In this document: in pieces, positions 8,641 to 19,150 of the stretch
Layout of the letters: each line of letters begins with the position of its first letter
Position numbering within the stretch: position 1 is the stretch's first letter
The notes under the pieces: model-generated
The model's database searches: none
Seen by the model: only the letters and a program-made list of their open reading frames with translations
Told to the model about the DNA's origin: nothing
Translations under genes and position numbers: made by a program
DNA from: Paenibacillus cisolokensis
GTDB taxonomy: Bacteria; Bacillota; Bacilli; Paenibacillales; Paenibacillaceae
Assembly (NCBI RefSeq): GCF_018403665.1
Contig: NZ_BOVJ01000165.1
Coordinates: forward strand, 1 to 42,558
Reading direction: 5' to 3'
Length of the DNA: 42,558 nt

Positions 8641-9543
8641 TCAACGGCCGACAAGGTTATGGACGGCGCTTTGAATATCGGGGAAGCGGAACCGGAAACC
8701 GGTTTCCAATGCTTTGCGGGGAATGACGCGCTGGCCGTCGAGCAGCAGAGTCGACATTTCGCCGAGCAGCGCCTTCATCGCGGCAGCCGGCACGGGAAGC
8801 CAGTGCGGGCGTCCCATCGCCTTGGCGAGCGCCCGTCCGAACCGGTCGTTCGTGACCGGCTCGGGCGACGTGGCGTTCACCGGCCCGGCAATGCCGGGCG
8901 TGTCCAGACAATGCAGAATGAGCCGGACCATGTCCTCGATATGGATCCACGACATCCACTGCCGTCCGCTTCCGATACGTCCTCCGGCGAACAAACGGTA
9001 AGGGAGCGCCATCAGCGGAAACGCGCCGCCGCGCCCCAATACGACGCCGGTGCGGAGCCGGATCACCCGGCCGGCCGGAATGGCGCCGGCGGCCTCCTCC
9101 CAGCGCACGGCCACGCGCGACAGGAAATCGCTCTCCACCGCCGGGCTGTCCTCATCGAACGTTTCCGTTTCCGAGGTTCCATAAATCGAGACGCCGGACG
9201 AATTGATGACGGTATGCGGGCGAGGCTCGAGCCGCTCGGCCAGCCGTGCGATCTCCCGGGCGGCGAACAGCCGGGAATCGACGATGCGCTTCTTCGCCCC
9301 GGCCGTCCACCGCTGATTGATCGTCTCGCCAGCCAGATTGACAACCGCTTCGACACCTTGCAGCTTGCCGGGCTGGGCGGCGCACTCGTCCCATGTGACG
9401 CCATGCAGCTTCTCCCGGGTTTCGCCGCCAGTTATTTTGCGCGGGGACCGGGTAATCACCCAAACTTCATCCCCGCGTTCCAGCAGAGCATTCGTCAAAG
9501 CCGAGCCGATAAAACCGGTTCCGCCGGCAATCGCGACCTTCAT
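8641..9543 (-). CDS. TIGR01777-family NAD(P)-binding epimerase (YfcH/YfhF-like)
   Basis: Short-chain dehydrogenase/epimerase of the SDR39U1 type, about 300 residues. The N-terminus MKVAIAGGTGFIGSAL is the Rossmann dinucleotide-binding GxxGxxG motif. VVNLAGETINQRWT and SSGVSIYG are conserved family stretches, and WMSWIHIEDMVRLI with VNATSPEPVTN is typical of the C-terminal half. ATG 9543 was chosen because the protein then starts at the Rossmann strand; an upstream in-frame ATG adds 18 basic residues. The physiological substrate of this family is unknown. It converges with the FHA gene, with only one base between the two stops and no obvious terminator. Confidence 0.85.
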   Translation of the reverse strand: MKVAIAGGTGFIGSALTNALLERGDEVWVITRSPRKITGGETREKLHGVTWDECAAQPGKLQGVEAVVNLAGETINQRWTAGAKKRIVDSRLFAAREIARLAERLEPRPHTVINSSGVSIYGTSETETFDEDSPAVESDFLSRVAVRWEEAAGAIPAGRVIRLRTGVVLGRGGAFPLMALPYRLFAGGRIGSGRQWMSWIHIEDMVRLILHCLDTPGIAGPVNATSPEPVTNDRFGRALAKAMGRPHWLPVPAAAMKALLGEMSTLLLDGQRVIPRKALETGFRFRFPDIQSAVHNLVGR

Positions 9544-9651
9544 GCGACACGCACGCCTCCTTGCCCGTTTCGCTTTGTCCTTCATTTCACTTGCCAATTT
9601 CCGATATGTTTATATTGAACGAATATATTCAGAGATTCAGAAATCCATTGC

Positions 9652-9709
9652 GCAGAGCGAGCGATTGCACGGCTTCTTGAGCAGAGCGAATTATTGCACG
9701 GCTTCGATT
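9652..9709. repeat. 29-bp imperfect tandem duplication at the 3' end of the lipoprotein gene
   Basis: GCAGAGCGA-n-ATTGCACGGCTTC occurs at 9652-9676 and again at 9681-9705. The right copy includes the stop codon and last codons of the minus-strand lipoprotein gene; the left copy lies just beyond the stop. It looks like a local slippage duplication. Confidence 0.6.
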
Positions 9710-10272
9710 TTGGTCAGCCACAATTGCTTGACCGATTCCTCTCCGCCGTCGACTTCTTTCTCATAATATTCGTACCGGATCTTCGTGTCCGGCTCCAGCG
9801 CGGCGACCGTCTCGGCAAGCTGCTCCTCGATCTGGAATGCGGCCGGACCGTTCGCCGTCTCAATTTCCACCGAATGGCCGTCGATCTGGCCGTTATAAAT
9901 ACCTTCGGCTTGCTGTACGACGGGGGCGCTGTCCGCATCGGACGATACCGGCGTGTCGGGATCGGCTACGCCCGGCTCCTCCACCGTGCCTCCGCCGCCT
10001 TCGCCAGGTTCGCTCGACGGTTGCCCCGCTCCTCCTTCATTGCTGTCGGAACCGCCGCCGGTATTGGCACTGTCACCGTCGACTGCGCCGCCGCTTCCCT
10101 GCGAGATTCCGGACGTCTCGTCGCTTTGTTCGGTTGGAGGCGTTCCGCCCAGTTCGCGGTTCTCCTGGCCATTATTCGTGCTGCCGCAAGCGGTGGCGAG
10201 CATGGCCGCCAGCAGCAAAGCCGATGCCGCGGACAGCATTTTTTTGGCATGTTTTCTCTTGGTTGTTGTCAT
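9691..10272 (-). CDS. Putative lipoprotein with Gly/Ser/Glu-rich linker
   Basis: Not assigned to a named family. It starts at ATG 10272 after AGGAGGTGG on the minus strand. The signal sequence has a basic n-region (TTTKRKHAKKM), a hydrophobic core and a lipobox-like end (AAMLATACGS), so it is probably a lipid-anchored extracytoplasmic protein. About 90 residues of low-complexity Gly/Ser/Asn/Glu sequence follow, then a C-terminal domain of ~75 residues (GIYNGQIDGHSVEIET, KIRYEYYEKEVDGGEES) that looks like a small beta-rich fold. The 193-residue protein ends TKIEAVQ. The 29 bp spanning its last codons are imperfectly duplicated just downstream (9652-9709). Confidence 0.75.
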   Translation of the reverse strand: MTTTKRKHAKKMLSAASALLLAAMLATACGSTNNGQENRELGGTPPTEQSDETSGISQGSGGAVDGDSANTGGGSDSNEGGAGQPSSEPGEGGGGTVEEPGVADPDTPVSSDADSAPVVQQAEGIYNGQIDGHSVEIETANGPAAFQIEEQLAETVAALEPDTKIRYEYYEKEVDGGEESVKQLWLTKIEAVQ

Positions 10273-10382
10273 TTCAACCACCTCCTGCTTTCTATGACGA
10301 ACCATACTCCCGGAAAGTTCCAGCTTTATCGGATCGTTCGTCGTCGTTTTGCGGAAAACGAAAGGAGCAAAGGGCCTGTCCG

Positions 10383-10832
10383 TCAGGCATGATTCTCTTG
10401 CTGGAACAAATGCTGGTAGGCGCTGTAGTCGATCCCCTGTTTGTCGAGAAACTGCCTGAGACTGCGGTAATCGCGTTTCGGCGTCGCCAGAATGTATCCT
10501 TTGATGCAATGCTCGCGCGTCACTTCGGTCGAACCGCTTTCGACGGCCACCTGCGCGATCTTGGCTGCGATCGAATGGCGGGCGATATCGCGAAACGCTT
10601 TGGGAACGGGAGAGACAAGCTGCTCCAGAAAAGCTTTCGAATCTTCCGACCACATGCCCCGGCTCCGTTCGACCCAATAGTTTTGCCAATCCAGCTTCGA
10701 TTTTCCGTCGCGCTGCGGCAGCACCTTCAGAAATTTGCGAAACATAAAAAAGCCGCCGATCGCCATAAAACCGACCATGACGACGGCCCAGAACAAGATG
10801 AAAAACATAAACCAGTTAGGGGTTCCGTTCAT
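10383..10832 (-). CDS. DUF2621 family membrane protein
   Basis: A protein of 149 residues with one N-terminal membrane helix (WFMFFILFWAVVMVGFMAIG), then a soluble cytoplasmic domain with KSKLDWQNYWVERSRGMW, FRDIARHSIAAKIAQVA and GYILATPKRDYRSLRQFL. This pattern matches the Bacillales-specific DUF2621 (YneK-like) family, whose function is unknown. The ATG at 10832 is preceded on the minus strand by GAGGTGAAAGC. It lies 110 bp upstream of the lipoprotein gene on the same strand and is divergent from the endonuclease IV gene. Function cannot be inferred from the neighbours. Confidence 0.75.
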   Translation of the reverse strand: MNGTPNWFMFFILFWAVVMVGFMAIGGFFMFRKFLKVLPQRDGKSKLDWQNYWVERSRGMWSEDSKAFLEQLVSPVPKAFRDIARHSIAAKIAQVAVESGSTEVTREHCIKGYILATPKRDYRSLRQFLDKQGIDYSAYQHLFQQENHA

Positions 10833-10928
10833 CCAGCTTTCACCTCTATATGAATTATAGCGTATTCCTAGATTTATTTCGATATTCCCTGTAAAATAGG
10901 AAGGTATCTAGGAAAGGGGCGATTGATG

Positions 10929-12056
10929 ATGTTGAAAATAGGCTCCCATGTATCGTTTTCGGACAAGGGTTTGCTCACGGCGGCCCAGGAAGCCGATTCC
11001 TACGGCTCAACCACGTTCATGATTTATACCGGAGCGCCGCAAAATACGCGCCGCAAACCGATCGACAGCTTATATATTCCCGAAGGCAAGGAAGCGATGG
11101 CCAAATCGGGCGTGGAGGAGATCGTCGTTCACGCGCCATATATCATTAACCTCGGCTCCTATAAGGAAGACACGTTCGAGCTGGCGGTTCGTTTTCTGCA
11201 GGAAGAAGTGCGCCGCACGCATCATATCGGCGTCCGCAACATCGTGCTTCACCCCGGCGCCTACACGGACAAGGATGCGGAGTACGGCATCGGCCGCATC
11301 GCCGAAGGACTTAACGAGGTGCTGGACGGAACGGACGAGACGGACGTCAATATCGCGCTGGAAACGATGGCCGGCAAAGGGACGGAAATCGGCCGCACGT
11401 TCGAGGAAATCGCCCGGATAATCGATAAAGTCCGTCAAAACGACCGTTTGACGGTCTGCCTGGACACATGCCATATGCACGATGCCGGCTACGATCTGAT
11501 CGGCGATCTGGACGGCGTGCTGGAGGAATTCGACCGGATCGTCGGGCTTGACCGGGTGGCGGTCGTCCATCTGAACGACAGCAAAAATCCGCGCGGCGCG
11601 GCGAAGGACCGGCACGCTCCCATCGGCGCCGGCTGGCTCGGATTCGATACGATCAACGCGGTCGTGCATCACGAGGCGCTGGCCGGACGGCCGTTCATTC
11701 TGGAGACGCCGTGGATCGGGAAAGATGCGAAGAAGCAGCGCCCGATGTACGAAGCGGAAATCGCCCTTCTGCGCGGCAACGCGATGGAGCGGTTCGGCGA
11801 GTCGTTCTTCGATCATGTCGAACGGCTGCATCATTTCTTCGGCAAACAGGATATCGATCCGAAAGTTTTTGTGCTCTCCACCTGGGAGACGCTGAAATCC
11901 GACGCCAAAGCGAAGAAGGCGGACCCGCGCGAGCCGATGGAACGGCTTTACGATCTCGTCGTCGAGCATCAGGTGCTGACCGATCTGAGCGAGGAAGAGA
12001 TCAACCACCGCATTACGGCGTGGTTTGCCGGCAAGCAGCTGCTGGTCAACGCCTGA
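10929..12056 (+). CDS. nfo: Endonuclease IV (apurinic/apyrimidinic endonuclease) with C-terminal extension
   Basis: DNA repair AP endonuclease with a three-zinc TIM barrel. Metal-ligand segments are visible in order: [56 protein letters not shown] and FILETPW. The barrel ends near residue 275. An extra ~85 residues (to [14 protein letters not shown]), helical and charged, make it 375 residues against 285-297 for the E. coli and B. subtilis enzymes. The start is ATG 10929, the third of TTG-ATG-ATG, giving the canonical MLKIGSH N-terminus; GGAAAGGGG lies just upstream and ATG 10926 is equally possible. It is followed after 46 bp by purU. Confidence 0.93.
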   Translation: MLKIGSHVSFSDKGLLTAAQEADSYGSTTFMIYTGAPQNTRRKPIDSLYIPEGKEAMAKSGVEEIVVHAPYIINLGSYKEDTFELAVRFLQEEVRRTHHIGVRNIVLHPGAYTDKDAEYGIGRIAEGLNEVLDGTDETDVNIALETMAGKGTEIGRTFEEIARIIDKVRQNDRLTVCLDTCHMHDAGYDLIGDLDGVLEEFDRIVGLDRVAVVHLNDSKNPRGAAKDRHAPIGAGWLGFDTINAVVHHEALAGRPFILETPWIGKDAKKQRPMYEAEIALLRGNAMERFGESFFDHVERLHHFFGKQDIDPKVFVLSTWETLKSDAKAKKADPREPMERLYDLVVEHQVLTDLSEEEINHRITAWFAGKQLLVNA

Positions 12057-12102
12057 CGCCTAAACCGATATTATTATTGCCAATGGAAGGAAGTAAAATT
12101 TC

Positions 12103-13004
12103 ATGCAGCAAAACCCGTATCAAACGCAGCAGGTCAAGCGACGCGAAGACAAAAAAACCGCGCGAGAATGCTGATCTCGTGTCCGGACCGTCCGGGCATC
12201 GTGGCGGCCGTCTCGCAGTTTCTGCACGAGCACGGCGCCAATATCGTCCAGTCGGACCAGTATACGATGGATCCCGAAGGGGGCATGTTCTTTATCCGCT
12301 TCGAATTCGACCTGACCGATCTGGAGCGGGAACTGCCCGTTATTCAGGAAGATTTCACCCGGGTGGCGGACCGTTTCGACATGAAATGGCATACGTTCCG
12401 CGCCAGCCGCAAGAAGCGTCTTGCGATTTTCGTTTCCAAGGAAGATCATTGCCTGCTGGAGCTGTTGTGGCAGTGGCAGGCCGGCGATCTCGATGTCGAC
12501 ATCGCCATGGTCGTCAGCAATCACCCGGATATGCGGGAACTGGTGGAAAGCTTCGGCATTCCGTATATTCATATCCCGGTGACGCCCGAAACGAAGCCGG
12601 AAGCGGAACGCAAGCAGCTTGAGGCCGTGAGCGGAAAAGCGGACCTGATCGTGCTTGCCCGGTATATGCAGATTATTTCGCCGAAGTTTATCGAGCAGTT
12701 TCCGAACCGCATTATTAATATCCATCATTCGTTCCTGCCCGCATTCGTCGGAGGGAAGCCTTACCAGCAGGCGTATCAGCGGGGGGTCAAGCTGATCGGC
12801 GCGACGGCCCACTATGTCACCGAGGAGCTTGACGGCGGCCCGATTATCGAGCAGGACGTGCAGCGGGTGACGCATCGCGACAATGTGGAGGATCTGAAGC
12901 GGATCGGCCGGACGATCGAACGGATCGTGCTGGCCCGCGCCGTCAAATGGCATACGGAGGACCGCATTCTCGTCCATCAGAATAAAACCGTCGTGTTCAA
13001 CTGA
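12103..13004 (+). CDS. purU: Formyltetrahydrofolate deformylase, one apparent frameshift
   Basis: Hydrolyses 10-formyl-THF to formate and THF. The N-terminus (MQQNPYQTQQVKRRED) starts at ATG 12103 after GGAAGGAAG, but that frame stops almost at once. The frame one base lower gives RMLISCPDRPGIVAAVSQFL, the ACT regulatory domain (to about residue 100), then the formyltransferase-like domain with VSNHPDMRELVESFGIPY, IINIHHSFLPAF (catalytic Asn/His region) and EELDGGPIIEQD (catalytic Asp). Restoring one A in the seven-A run at 12151-12157 joins them into 300 residues, the normal PurU length. A terminator follows at 13078. Confidence 0.9.
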
Positions 13005-13077
13005 CAGCGGAAGCGGCTTTCGTTGCCGTCCGGCGCGTTTTATCCGGGGACGGCTGTCCGTTCGAAGGGAACAAATG

Positions 13078-13119
13078 GCCGGGTGCCGGCGGTATTTGCC
13101 GGAGGCCCGGTCTTTTTTT
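13078..13119 (+). terminator. Rho-independent terminator after purU
   Basis: GC-rich imperfect hairpin (CCGGG-n-CCGGC pairing with GCCGG-n-CCCGG) immediately followed by TTTTTTT at 13113-13119. It sits between the purU stop and the tkt ribosome site. Confidence 0.75.
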
Positions 13120-13253
13120 ACGTGGAAAACGGATAAAGGGAATGGTACAATATTTGAAAGCCATCTGGCACTGGCACCAGCGCCAACTTTCGCGAAAACC
13201 AGACATAAAGCGAACAGTCACGGCAAGATATAATTTCTAGGAGGAAACTTGTG

Positions 13254-15272
13254 ATGACCGTAACGCAAAAATCGATTGACCAGCTTTCCATCGATACGAT
13301 CCGCACGCTTGCGATCGATGCGATCGAAAAGGCGAAATCGGGGCACCCGGGCATGCCGATGGGCGCCGCGCCGATGGGCTATCAGCTTTTTGCCAAAGAG
13401 ATGAAGCATAATCCGTCCAATCCGGGCTGGATCAATCGCGACCGCTTCGTCCTGTCGGCCGGTCACGGCTCCATGCTGCTCTACAGCCTGCTGCATCTGT
13501 CGGGCTACGATCTGCCGCTCGAAGAACTGAAAAATTTCCGCCAATGGGGATCGAAGACGCCCGGCCATCCGGAATTCGGGCATACCGCAGGGGTCGACGC
13601 GACGACGGGACCGCTCGGCCAGGGACTCGGCATGTCGGTCGGCATGGCGATGGCGGAAGCGCATTTGGCCGCCGTATACAACAAGGAAGGCTATAATCTG
13701 ATCGATCACTATACGTACGTCATCTGCGGCGACGGCGATATGATGGAAGGCATCTCTACCGAGGCGGCGTCGCTGGCCGGCCATCTGAAGCTGGGCAAGC
13801 TGATCGTGCTGTACGATTCGAACGATATTTCGCTCGACGGCGAGCTGAGCCTGTCGTTCTCGGAAAACGTACAGAAGCGTTTCGAAGGCTACAACTGGCA
13901 GGTGCTGCGCGTCGAGGACGGCAACGATCTGGATGCGCTGGCCAAAGCTATCGCCGAAGCGAAAGCCGAAACGGAACGTCCGACGCTGATCGAGGTCAAG
14001 ACGATTATCGGCTACGGCAGCCCGAACAAGGCGGGCAAAGGCGGGCATGCCGGTCCGCACGGTTCGCCGCTCGGTCCGGATGAGGCGGCGCTGACGAAAC
14101 AGGCTTACGGCTGGACAGCCGAAGAGCCGTTCCATGTGCCGGACGAGGTGCGCCGCCATTTCGCCGAAGTGAAGCGCGCCGGCGAACAGGCGAATGCGGA
14201 GTGGGACGAGCTGTTCGCGAAGTACAAAGAGGCCTATCCGGAACTTGCGGCGCAGTTCGAGCGCGCCGTAAACGGCGAACTGCCGGAAGGCTGGGATGCC
14301 GCGCTGCCGGTATACTCGCCGTCGGACAAACCGCTGTCGACGCGCGTCGCATCCGGCAATGCGCTGAACGGGCTGGCGGCGAACGTTCCGCATCTTGCCG
14401 GCGGCTCCGCCGATCTGGAAAGCTCGACGATGACGCATCTGAAAGGGTTGCCGGTGTTCAAGCCGGGCAGCTACGAAGGTCGGAACATCTACTTCGGCGT
14501 GCGCGAATTCGGCATGGCCGCCGCGATGAACGGCATCAGCCTGCACGGCGGGATCAAAGTTTACGGCGGCACGTTCTTCGTGTTCACCGACTACTTGCGG
14601 CCGGCCGTCCGGCTGGCAGCGCTGATGAAGCAGCCGGTTGTCTACGTGCTGACGCATGACAGCATCGCGGTGGGCGAGGACGGTCCGACGCACGAGCCGA
14701 TCGAGCAGCTGGCGTCGATTCGGGTCATTCCGGGGCTTACCGTCATCCGCCCGGCCGATGCGAACGAGACGTCCGCCGCATGGGCTTATGCGGTGCAGAA
14801 CCAATCGAATCCGGTTGCGCTCGTCCTGACGCGCCAAAATCTGCCGGTGCTCGAAGGAACGGCGGAGCAGGCGCGCGAAGGCGTTGCCCGCGGCGCATAC
14901 GTCCTGTCCGATGCGGCGGACGGCAAGCCGCAGGCGCAAATTATCGCGACCGGTTCGGAAGTTTCGCTGGCGATCAAGGCGCAGCAAGCATTGGCCGAAG
15001 AAGGCATCTCCGTTCGCGTCATCAGCATGCCGAGCTGGGATCTGTTTGACAAACAGGAGCAGTCGTACAAGGACGCCGTCCTGCTGCCTGACGTAAAAGC
15101 GCGGCTCGCGGTCGAAATGGCGCATCCGTTCGGCTGGGAGCGGTATGTCGGCGAAGCCGGCGATGTGCTCGGCATCGACACGTTCGGCGCTTCCGCGCCC
15201 GGCGACCGCGTGGTGAAGGAATACGGCTTCACCGTCGAGAACGTGGTGGCGAAAGTGAAGGCATTGCTGTAA
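13254..15272 (+). CDS. tkt: Transketolase
   Basis: Thiamine-diphosphate enzyme of the non-oxidative pentose phosphate pathway, 672 residues, a normal length. N-terminal (PP) domain: [38 protein letters not shown], and the ThDP/metal motif starting GDGDMMEG and ending in YDSNDIS. Pyrimidine domain: [16 protein letters not shown] with the catalytic Glu, and [15 protein letters not shown]. The C-terminal domain starts around [19 protein letters not shown] (13239-13244) serves ATG 13254 or GTG 13251. A weak TACAAT at 13146-13151 could be the -10 box. A hairpin terminator follows, then ppnP. Confidence 0.96.
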   Translation: MTVTQKSIDQLSIDTIRTLAIDAIEKAKSGHPGMPMGAAPMGYQLFAKEMKHNPSNPGWINRDRFVLSAGHGSMLLYSLLHLSGYDLPLEELKNFRQWGSKTPGHPEFGHTAGVDATTGPLGQGLGMSVGMAMAEAHLAAVYNKEGYNLIDHYTYVICGDGDMMEGISTEAASLAGHLKLGKLIVLYDSNDISLDGELSLSFSENVQKRFEGYNWQVLRVEDGNDLDALAKAIAEAKAETERPTLIEVKTIIGYGSPNKAGKGGHAGPHGSPLGPDEAALTKQAYGWTAEEPFHVPDEVRRHFAEVKRAGEQANAEWDELFAKYKEAYPELAAQFERAVNGELPEGWDAALPVYSPSDKPLSTRVASGNALNGLAANVPHLAGGSADLESSTMTHLKGLPVFKPGSYEGRNIYFGVREFGMAAAMNGISLHGGIKVYGGTFFVFTDYLRPAVRLAALMKQPVVYVLTHDSIAVGEDGPTHEPIEQLASIRVIPGLTVIRPADANETSAAWAYAVQNQSNPVALVLTRQNLPVLEGTAEQAREGVARGAYVLSDAADGKPQAQIIATGSEVSLAIKAQQALAEEGISVRVISMPSWDLFDKQEQSYKDAVLLPDVKARLAVEMAHPFGWERYVGEAGDVLGIDTFGASAPGDRVVKEYGFTVENVVAKVKALL

Positions 15273-15312
15273 AGAGATGTAAGAGAGAAAACAAAACGAT
15301 ATTCGGGTATAC

Positions 15313-15349
15313 GCGGCTGGCGGCTTGCATAGAGCGTCCGGCCGCTTTT
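15313..15349 (+). terminator. Probable terminator after tkt
   Basis: GCGGCTGG (15313-15320) pairs with CCGGCCGC (15338-15345) with one mismatch, followed by TTTT. The loop is 17 nt, so it is a moderate terminator that may allow readthrough into ppnP. Confidence 0.5.
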
Positions 15350-15384
15350 CGTCCCGATGACCGGAGAACGAGAGGAGAACGGGT

Positions 15385-15701
15385 ATGTCCCAATTCGAAA
15401 ATGTAACGATCATCAAGCAAGCGAACGTTTATTTTGACGGCAAAGTTACCAGCCGCACCGTTGTGTTCCCCGACGGGACGAAAAAACGCTCGGCATTATG
15501 CTGCCCGGCGAATATGAGTTCGGAACGGGCGACAAAGAAGTGATGGAAATATTGGCGGGAGATCTGAAGGTGCTGCTGCCGGGCGATACGGAATGGAAGC
15601 ATATTCAGGGCGGGGACGAATTTGTCGTACCGGCCAATTCGAAGTTCAGGCTGCAGGTGGCGGCCGTAACCGATTATTGCTGTTCCTATATAAAAGAATA
15701 G
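15385..15701 (+). CDS. ppnP: Pyrimidine/purine nucleoside phosphorylase (PpnP/UPF0345), one apparent frameshift
   Basis: Small cupin-fold enzyme that phosphorolyses nucleosides to base and ribose-1-phosphate. ATG 15385 follows GAGAGGAG. The first frame ([29 protein letters not shown]) goes out of register. The frame one base lower gives [42 protein letters not shown] and a YCCSYIKE end, all typical of PpnP. Restoring one A in the six-A run at 15481-15486 gives 105 residues, the family length. Its position behind tkt makes sense, since ribose-1-phosphate feeds the pentose phosphate pool. Confidence 0.88.
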
Positions 15702-15751
15702 ACCGGCGCCCGGCGCGGCGCCGGTCGGGGCGCGCAGCGGCAGCTGCGCGC
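15701..15751. terminator. Two adjacent perfect GC hairpins between convergent ppnP and dehydrogenase genes
   Basis: GACCGGCGCC (15701-15710, sharing its first G with the ppnP stop) pairs perfectly with 15717-15726 across a 6-nt loop. GCGCGCAGC (15730-15738) pairs perfectly with 15743-15751 across 4 nt. Neither is followed by a T run, so classical termination is uncertain, but the position between convergent genes suggests transcript-end stabilisation or termination. Confidence 0.5.
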
Positions 15752-15817
15752 AAGGCATTCGGAAGCTTTTACGTTCGGAAGGATAGGGGGAGCGGACGCG
15801 GCGGCGATCGCCGCCGC

Positions 15818-16720
15818 TTACTTGTCCCCGCCTCCGCCGTTCAGCTTCCGGCCGGTCCATTGCTCATAGCTTTTGGCAATGGCCGACAGATCCAAGTCGC
15901 CAAGTCCGAGCGCCTGGCCGGTCTGCATGACGCTTTTGGCGGCTTCGAGCATCGGCGTCGGCACGTTCAGGCTGTCCGACAACGAGGAGGCAAGACGAAG
16001 GTCTTTGAGCATAAGTCCGAGTGAAAATTGTACGCTGTAGTCTTCGGCGAGCAGCTTCGGGCCTTTGAGATCGGCCATTTTGCTGCCGGCGCCGCCCGAT
16101 TGGACGAGCTCGATGAACTGGGCGGCGTTAATGCCGCCGCTCGCGGCAATGGCCAGCCCTTCCACGAGGGCGACCGTGTTGATGCCGACAATGGCATTGT
16201 GCGCGAGCTTCGCAACGGCGCCGCTGCCGCTCTCGCCCATATACAGCACTTTGCGGCCCATGGCCAGCAGTATGCTTTCATGCTTGCGGAGCGTCGCTTC
16301 GTCGCCGCCGACCATGAAGACGAGCGTACCGTCCTCGGCCGCCGGCTTGCTGCCGGTGACGGGGGCGTCGAAAAACGCGGCGCCGCGCGTCCGGGCGTCG
16401 GCTGCCAGACGCCGCGCCAGCTCCGGAGAAATCGTGCTGCTGTCGAAGATGACGGCGCCTTCGCGAACGCCAGCGAGCACACCGTTGTCTCCGTCGTATA
16501 CTTCGGCTATGGCGGCGTCGTTGCTGATCATTGTGATGACCGCGTCTGCGGCGCGCGCCGCTTCCGCCGGAGTCGCCGCTTTCCGGGCGCCGAGCCTGAC
16601 GAGCTCGTCGGCCTTGGCGGCCGTACGGTTCCAGACGGTGACGGCATACCCTTTGCGAAGCAGATTGGCCGCCATCGGCGCGCCCATGGTTCCGAGTCCG
16701 ATAAATCCGATATGCTGCAT
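15818..16720 (-). CDS. Beta-hydroxyacid dehydrogenase (3-hydroxyisobutyrate dehydrogenase family)
   Basis: NAD(P)-dependent dehydrogenase of about 300 residues. N-terminal Rossmann motif IGFIGLGTMGAPMAANLL, then the substrate motif FFDAPVTGSKPAAEDGTL and the catalytic-Lys region GAVAKLAHNAIVGINTVAL. The C-terminal helical domain includes GLMLKDLRLASSLSD. The family includes 3-hydroxyisobutyrate, tartronate semialdehyde and glyoxylate/succinic semialdehyde reductases, and the substrate cannot be fixed from sequence. ATG 16720 was chosen because CGAGGAGGG lies just upstream on the minus strand and the protein then starts at the Rossmann fold. It is divergent from pgi; a possible -10 (TACAAT, minus strand) lies at 16787-16792. 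Confidence 0.88.
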   Translation of the reverse strand: MQHIGFIGLGTMGAPMAANLLRKGYAVTVWNRTAAKADELVRLGARKAATPAEAARAADAVITMISNDAAIAEVYDGDNGVLAGVREGAVIFDSSTISPELARRLAADARTRGAAFFDAPVTGSKPAAEDGTLVFMVGGDEATLRKHESILLAMGRKVLYMGESGSGAVAKLAHNAIVGINTVALVEGLAIAASGGINAAQFIELVQSGGAGSKMADLKGPKLLAEDYSVQFSLGLMLKDLRLASSLSDSLNVPTPMLEAAKSVMQTGQALGLGDLDLSAIAKSYEQWTGRKLNGGGGDK

Positions 16721-16814
16721 GATAGCCCTCCTCGTAATATCTGGTTTATCGCTTTGTTGTGCGTTGGCAGGCAAAGCCTGTCTTTATTGTAACACACCCT
16801 GATCCGCTGTTCCC

Positions 16815-16843
16815 TTGTTTTCGCGGGATAAATCCTTTATTCT
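16815..16843 (+). promoter_or_regulatory. Predicted sigma-A promoter of pgi
   Basis: TTGTTT (16815-16820) and TATTCT (16838-16843) are separated by 17 bp, about 38 bp upstream of the pgi start. Both boxes are reasonable sigma-A matches. Confidence 0.6.
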
Positions 16844-16880
16844 ATTGCTAGTCCCAGGATTGAAGGAGGTTTACCGATTC

Positions 16881-18229
<1,349 letters not shown>

Positions 18230-18253
18230 TCGGGGTTCGCGGGGTTCGCGTTG

Positions 18254-18889
18254 ATGGAACTGAATCGGTACAAGACGCTTCGGGCGCAGGGCAGCCGGGA
18301 AATCGTCATCCGCAAATCCCGTTTCATCGGCCACGCCAAGCCGGTCCAAACGGAGGAGGAAGCGGTCGCGTTCATCGAAGAGATCAAGAAGCTGCACTGG
18401 AACGCGACGCACAACTGTTCCGCCTACGTCGTCGGAGAGCGCGACGAATTTCAGAAGCAGTCCGATGACGGGGAGCCGAGCGGAACGGCCGGCAAGCCGA
18501 TTCTCGAAGTGATCAAAAATCAGGGATTGAAAAATGTCGTCGTCGTGGTCACCCGCTATTTCGGCGGCATCCTGCTCGGCGCGGGCGGTCTGATCCGCGC
18601 CTATACGGACGGGGCGGTGGCGGGCATCGAAGCCGCCGGACCGATCGTCAAGGTGAAGCACAGGGAAGTCAAGGTGACCGTCGATTATACGTGGTACGGC
18701 AAAGTGGAGAATGAGCTGCACGGCCGGGGCTACCGGATAGACGGCACCGAATTTACCGACCGTGTGACGATCGTCTGCTTGCCGGAAGAGCCGCAGGCGG
18801 AGGCGTTCATCGCCTGGATGACCGACCTGACGCAAGGACAGGCGGAGATCGAGGCAGGCGGCACCGTGTACAAGATCGAGGGCGAATAA
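18254..18889 (+). CDS. YigZ/IMPACT family protein (YvyE-like)
   Basis: A protein of 211 residues with the N-terminal IMPACT domain: REIVIRKSRFIGHAKPV, then the hallmark SDDGEPSGTAGKPILEVI and VTRYFGGILLGAGGLIRAYT. The C-terminal ~70 residues form the DUF1949/EF-G IV-like domain (VTVDYTWYGKVENELHGRG). Bacterial homologues (E. coli YigZ, B. subtilis YvyE) have no firmly established function; the fold suggests RNA or ribosome-linked activity. ATG 18254 has only a weak Shine-Dalgarno, and the upstream short direct repeat (CGGGGTTCG twice) may reflect this. It probably depends on the pgi transcript. A strong terminator follows. Confidence 0.88.
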   Translation: MELNRYKTLRAQGSREIVIRKSRFIGHAKPVQTEEEAVAFIEEIKKLHWNATHNCSAYVVGERDEFQKQSDDGEPSGTAGKPILEVIKNQGLKNVVVVVTRYFGGILLGAGGLIRAYTDGAVAGIEAAGPIVKVKHREVKVTVDYTWYGKVENELHGRGYRIDGTEFTDRVTIVCLPEEPQAEAFIAWMTDLTQGQAEIEAGGTVYKIEGE

Positions 18890-18922
18890 AAAGGCGCCCG
18901 TTCCGGGCGGCTTCGACAACAG

Positions 18923-18973
18923 ATGGGCTGAAAGCATTCCGAATAAGCTTATTCGGAGGCGCAGCCCATTTTT
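18923..18973 (+). terminator. Terminator after the yigZ-like gene
   Basis: ATGGGCTG (18923-18930) pairs with CAGCCCAT (18962-18969), enclosing a perfect 18-bp palindrome CCGAATAAGCTTATTCGG (18939-18956), with TTTTT at 18969-18973. It separates the pgi group from sulfate operon A. Confidence 0.8.
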
Positions 18974-18992
18974 CTTTGCATATATTAGAAAT

Positions 18993-19084
18993 ACCTATTG
19001 GAACGATCAAAAAGGCTAATTTGCCGATTGACGGAATAGCCCTTCTTTTGTTACATTATCAATACCAAGTAACTAAATAGGAAT
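18993..19084 (+). promoter_or_regulatory. Promoter and paired candidate operators of sulfate operon A
   Basis: A likely sigma-A promoter is TTGACG (19028-19033), 18 bp, TACATT (19052-19057). Upstream lies ACCTATTGGAA (18993-19003). Starting 4 nt after the -10, at the presumed start site, is ATACC-n11-TAGGAAT (19062-19084). Sulfate operon B has the same two elements, with the second at the same 4-nt distance, so they are probably regulator sites. A sulfur regulator such as Rrf2-family CymR is a candidate by function, not by a verified consensus. The leader to the GTG is ~85 nt with no S-box or T-box seen. Confidence 0.6.
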
Positions 19085-19150
19085 TATGAAGTAGTTTTTC
19101 GCATGTTCCGATCGATATCGGATGCAGATCTTTAGGGGGTTTACCAGGTC

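Noticed and set aside
13218..15416. A 732-codon minus-strand open frame opposite tkt
   Set aside because: It is the antisense of a complete transketolase gene with intact motifs; its Arg/His/Gln-rich translation is typical of GC-rich antisense frames.
19085..19150. S-box or T-box riboswitch in the leader of sulfate operon A
   Set aside because: The leader is too short and shows neither the S-box core nor a T-box sequence with a terminator; simple operators explain the conserved sequences better.
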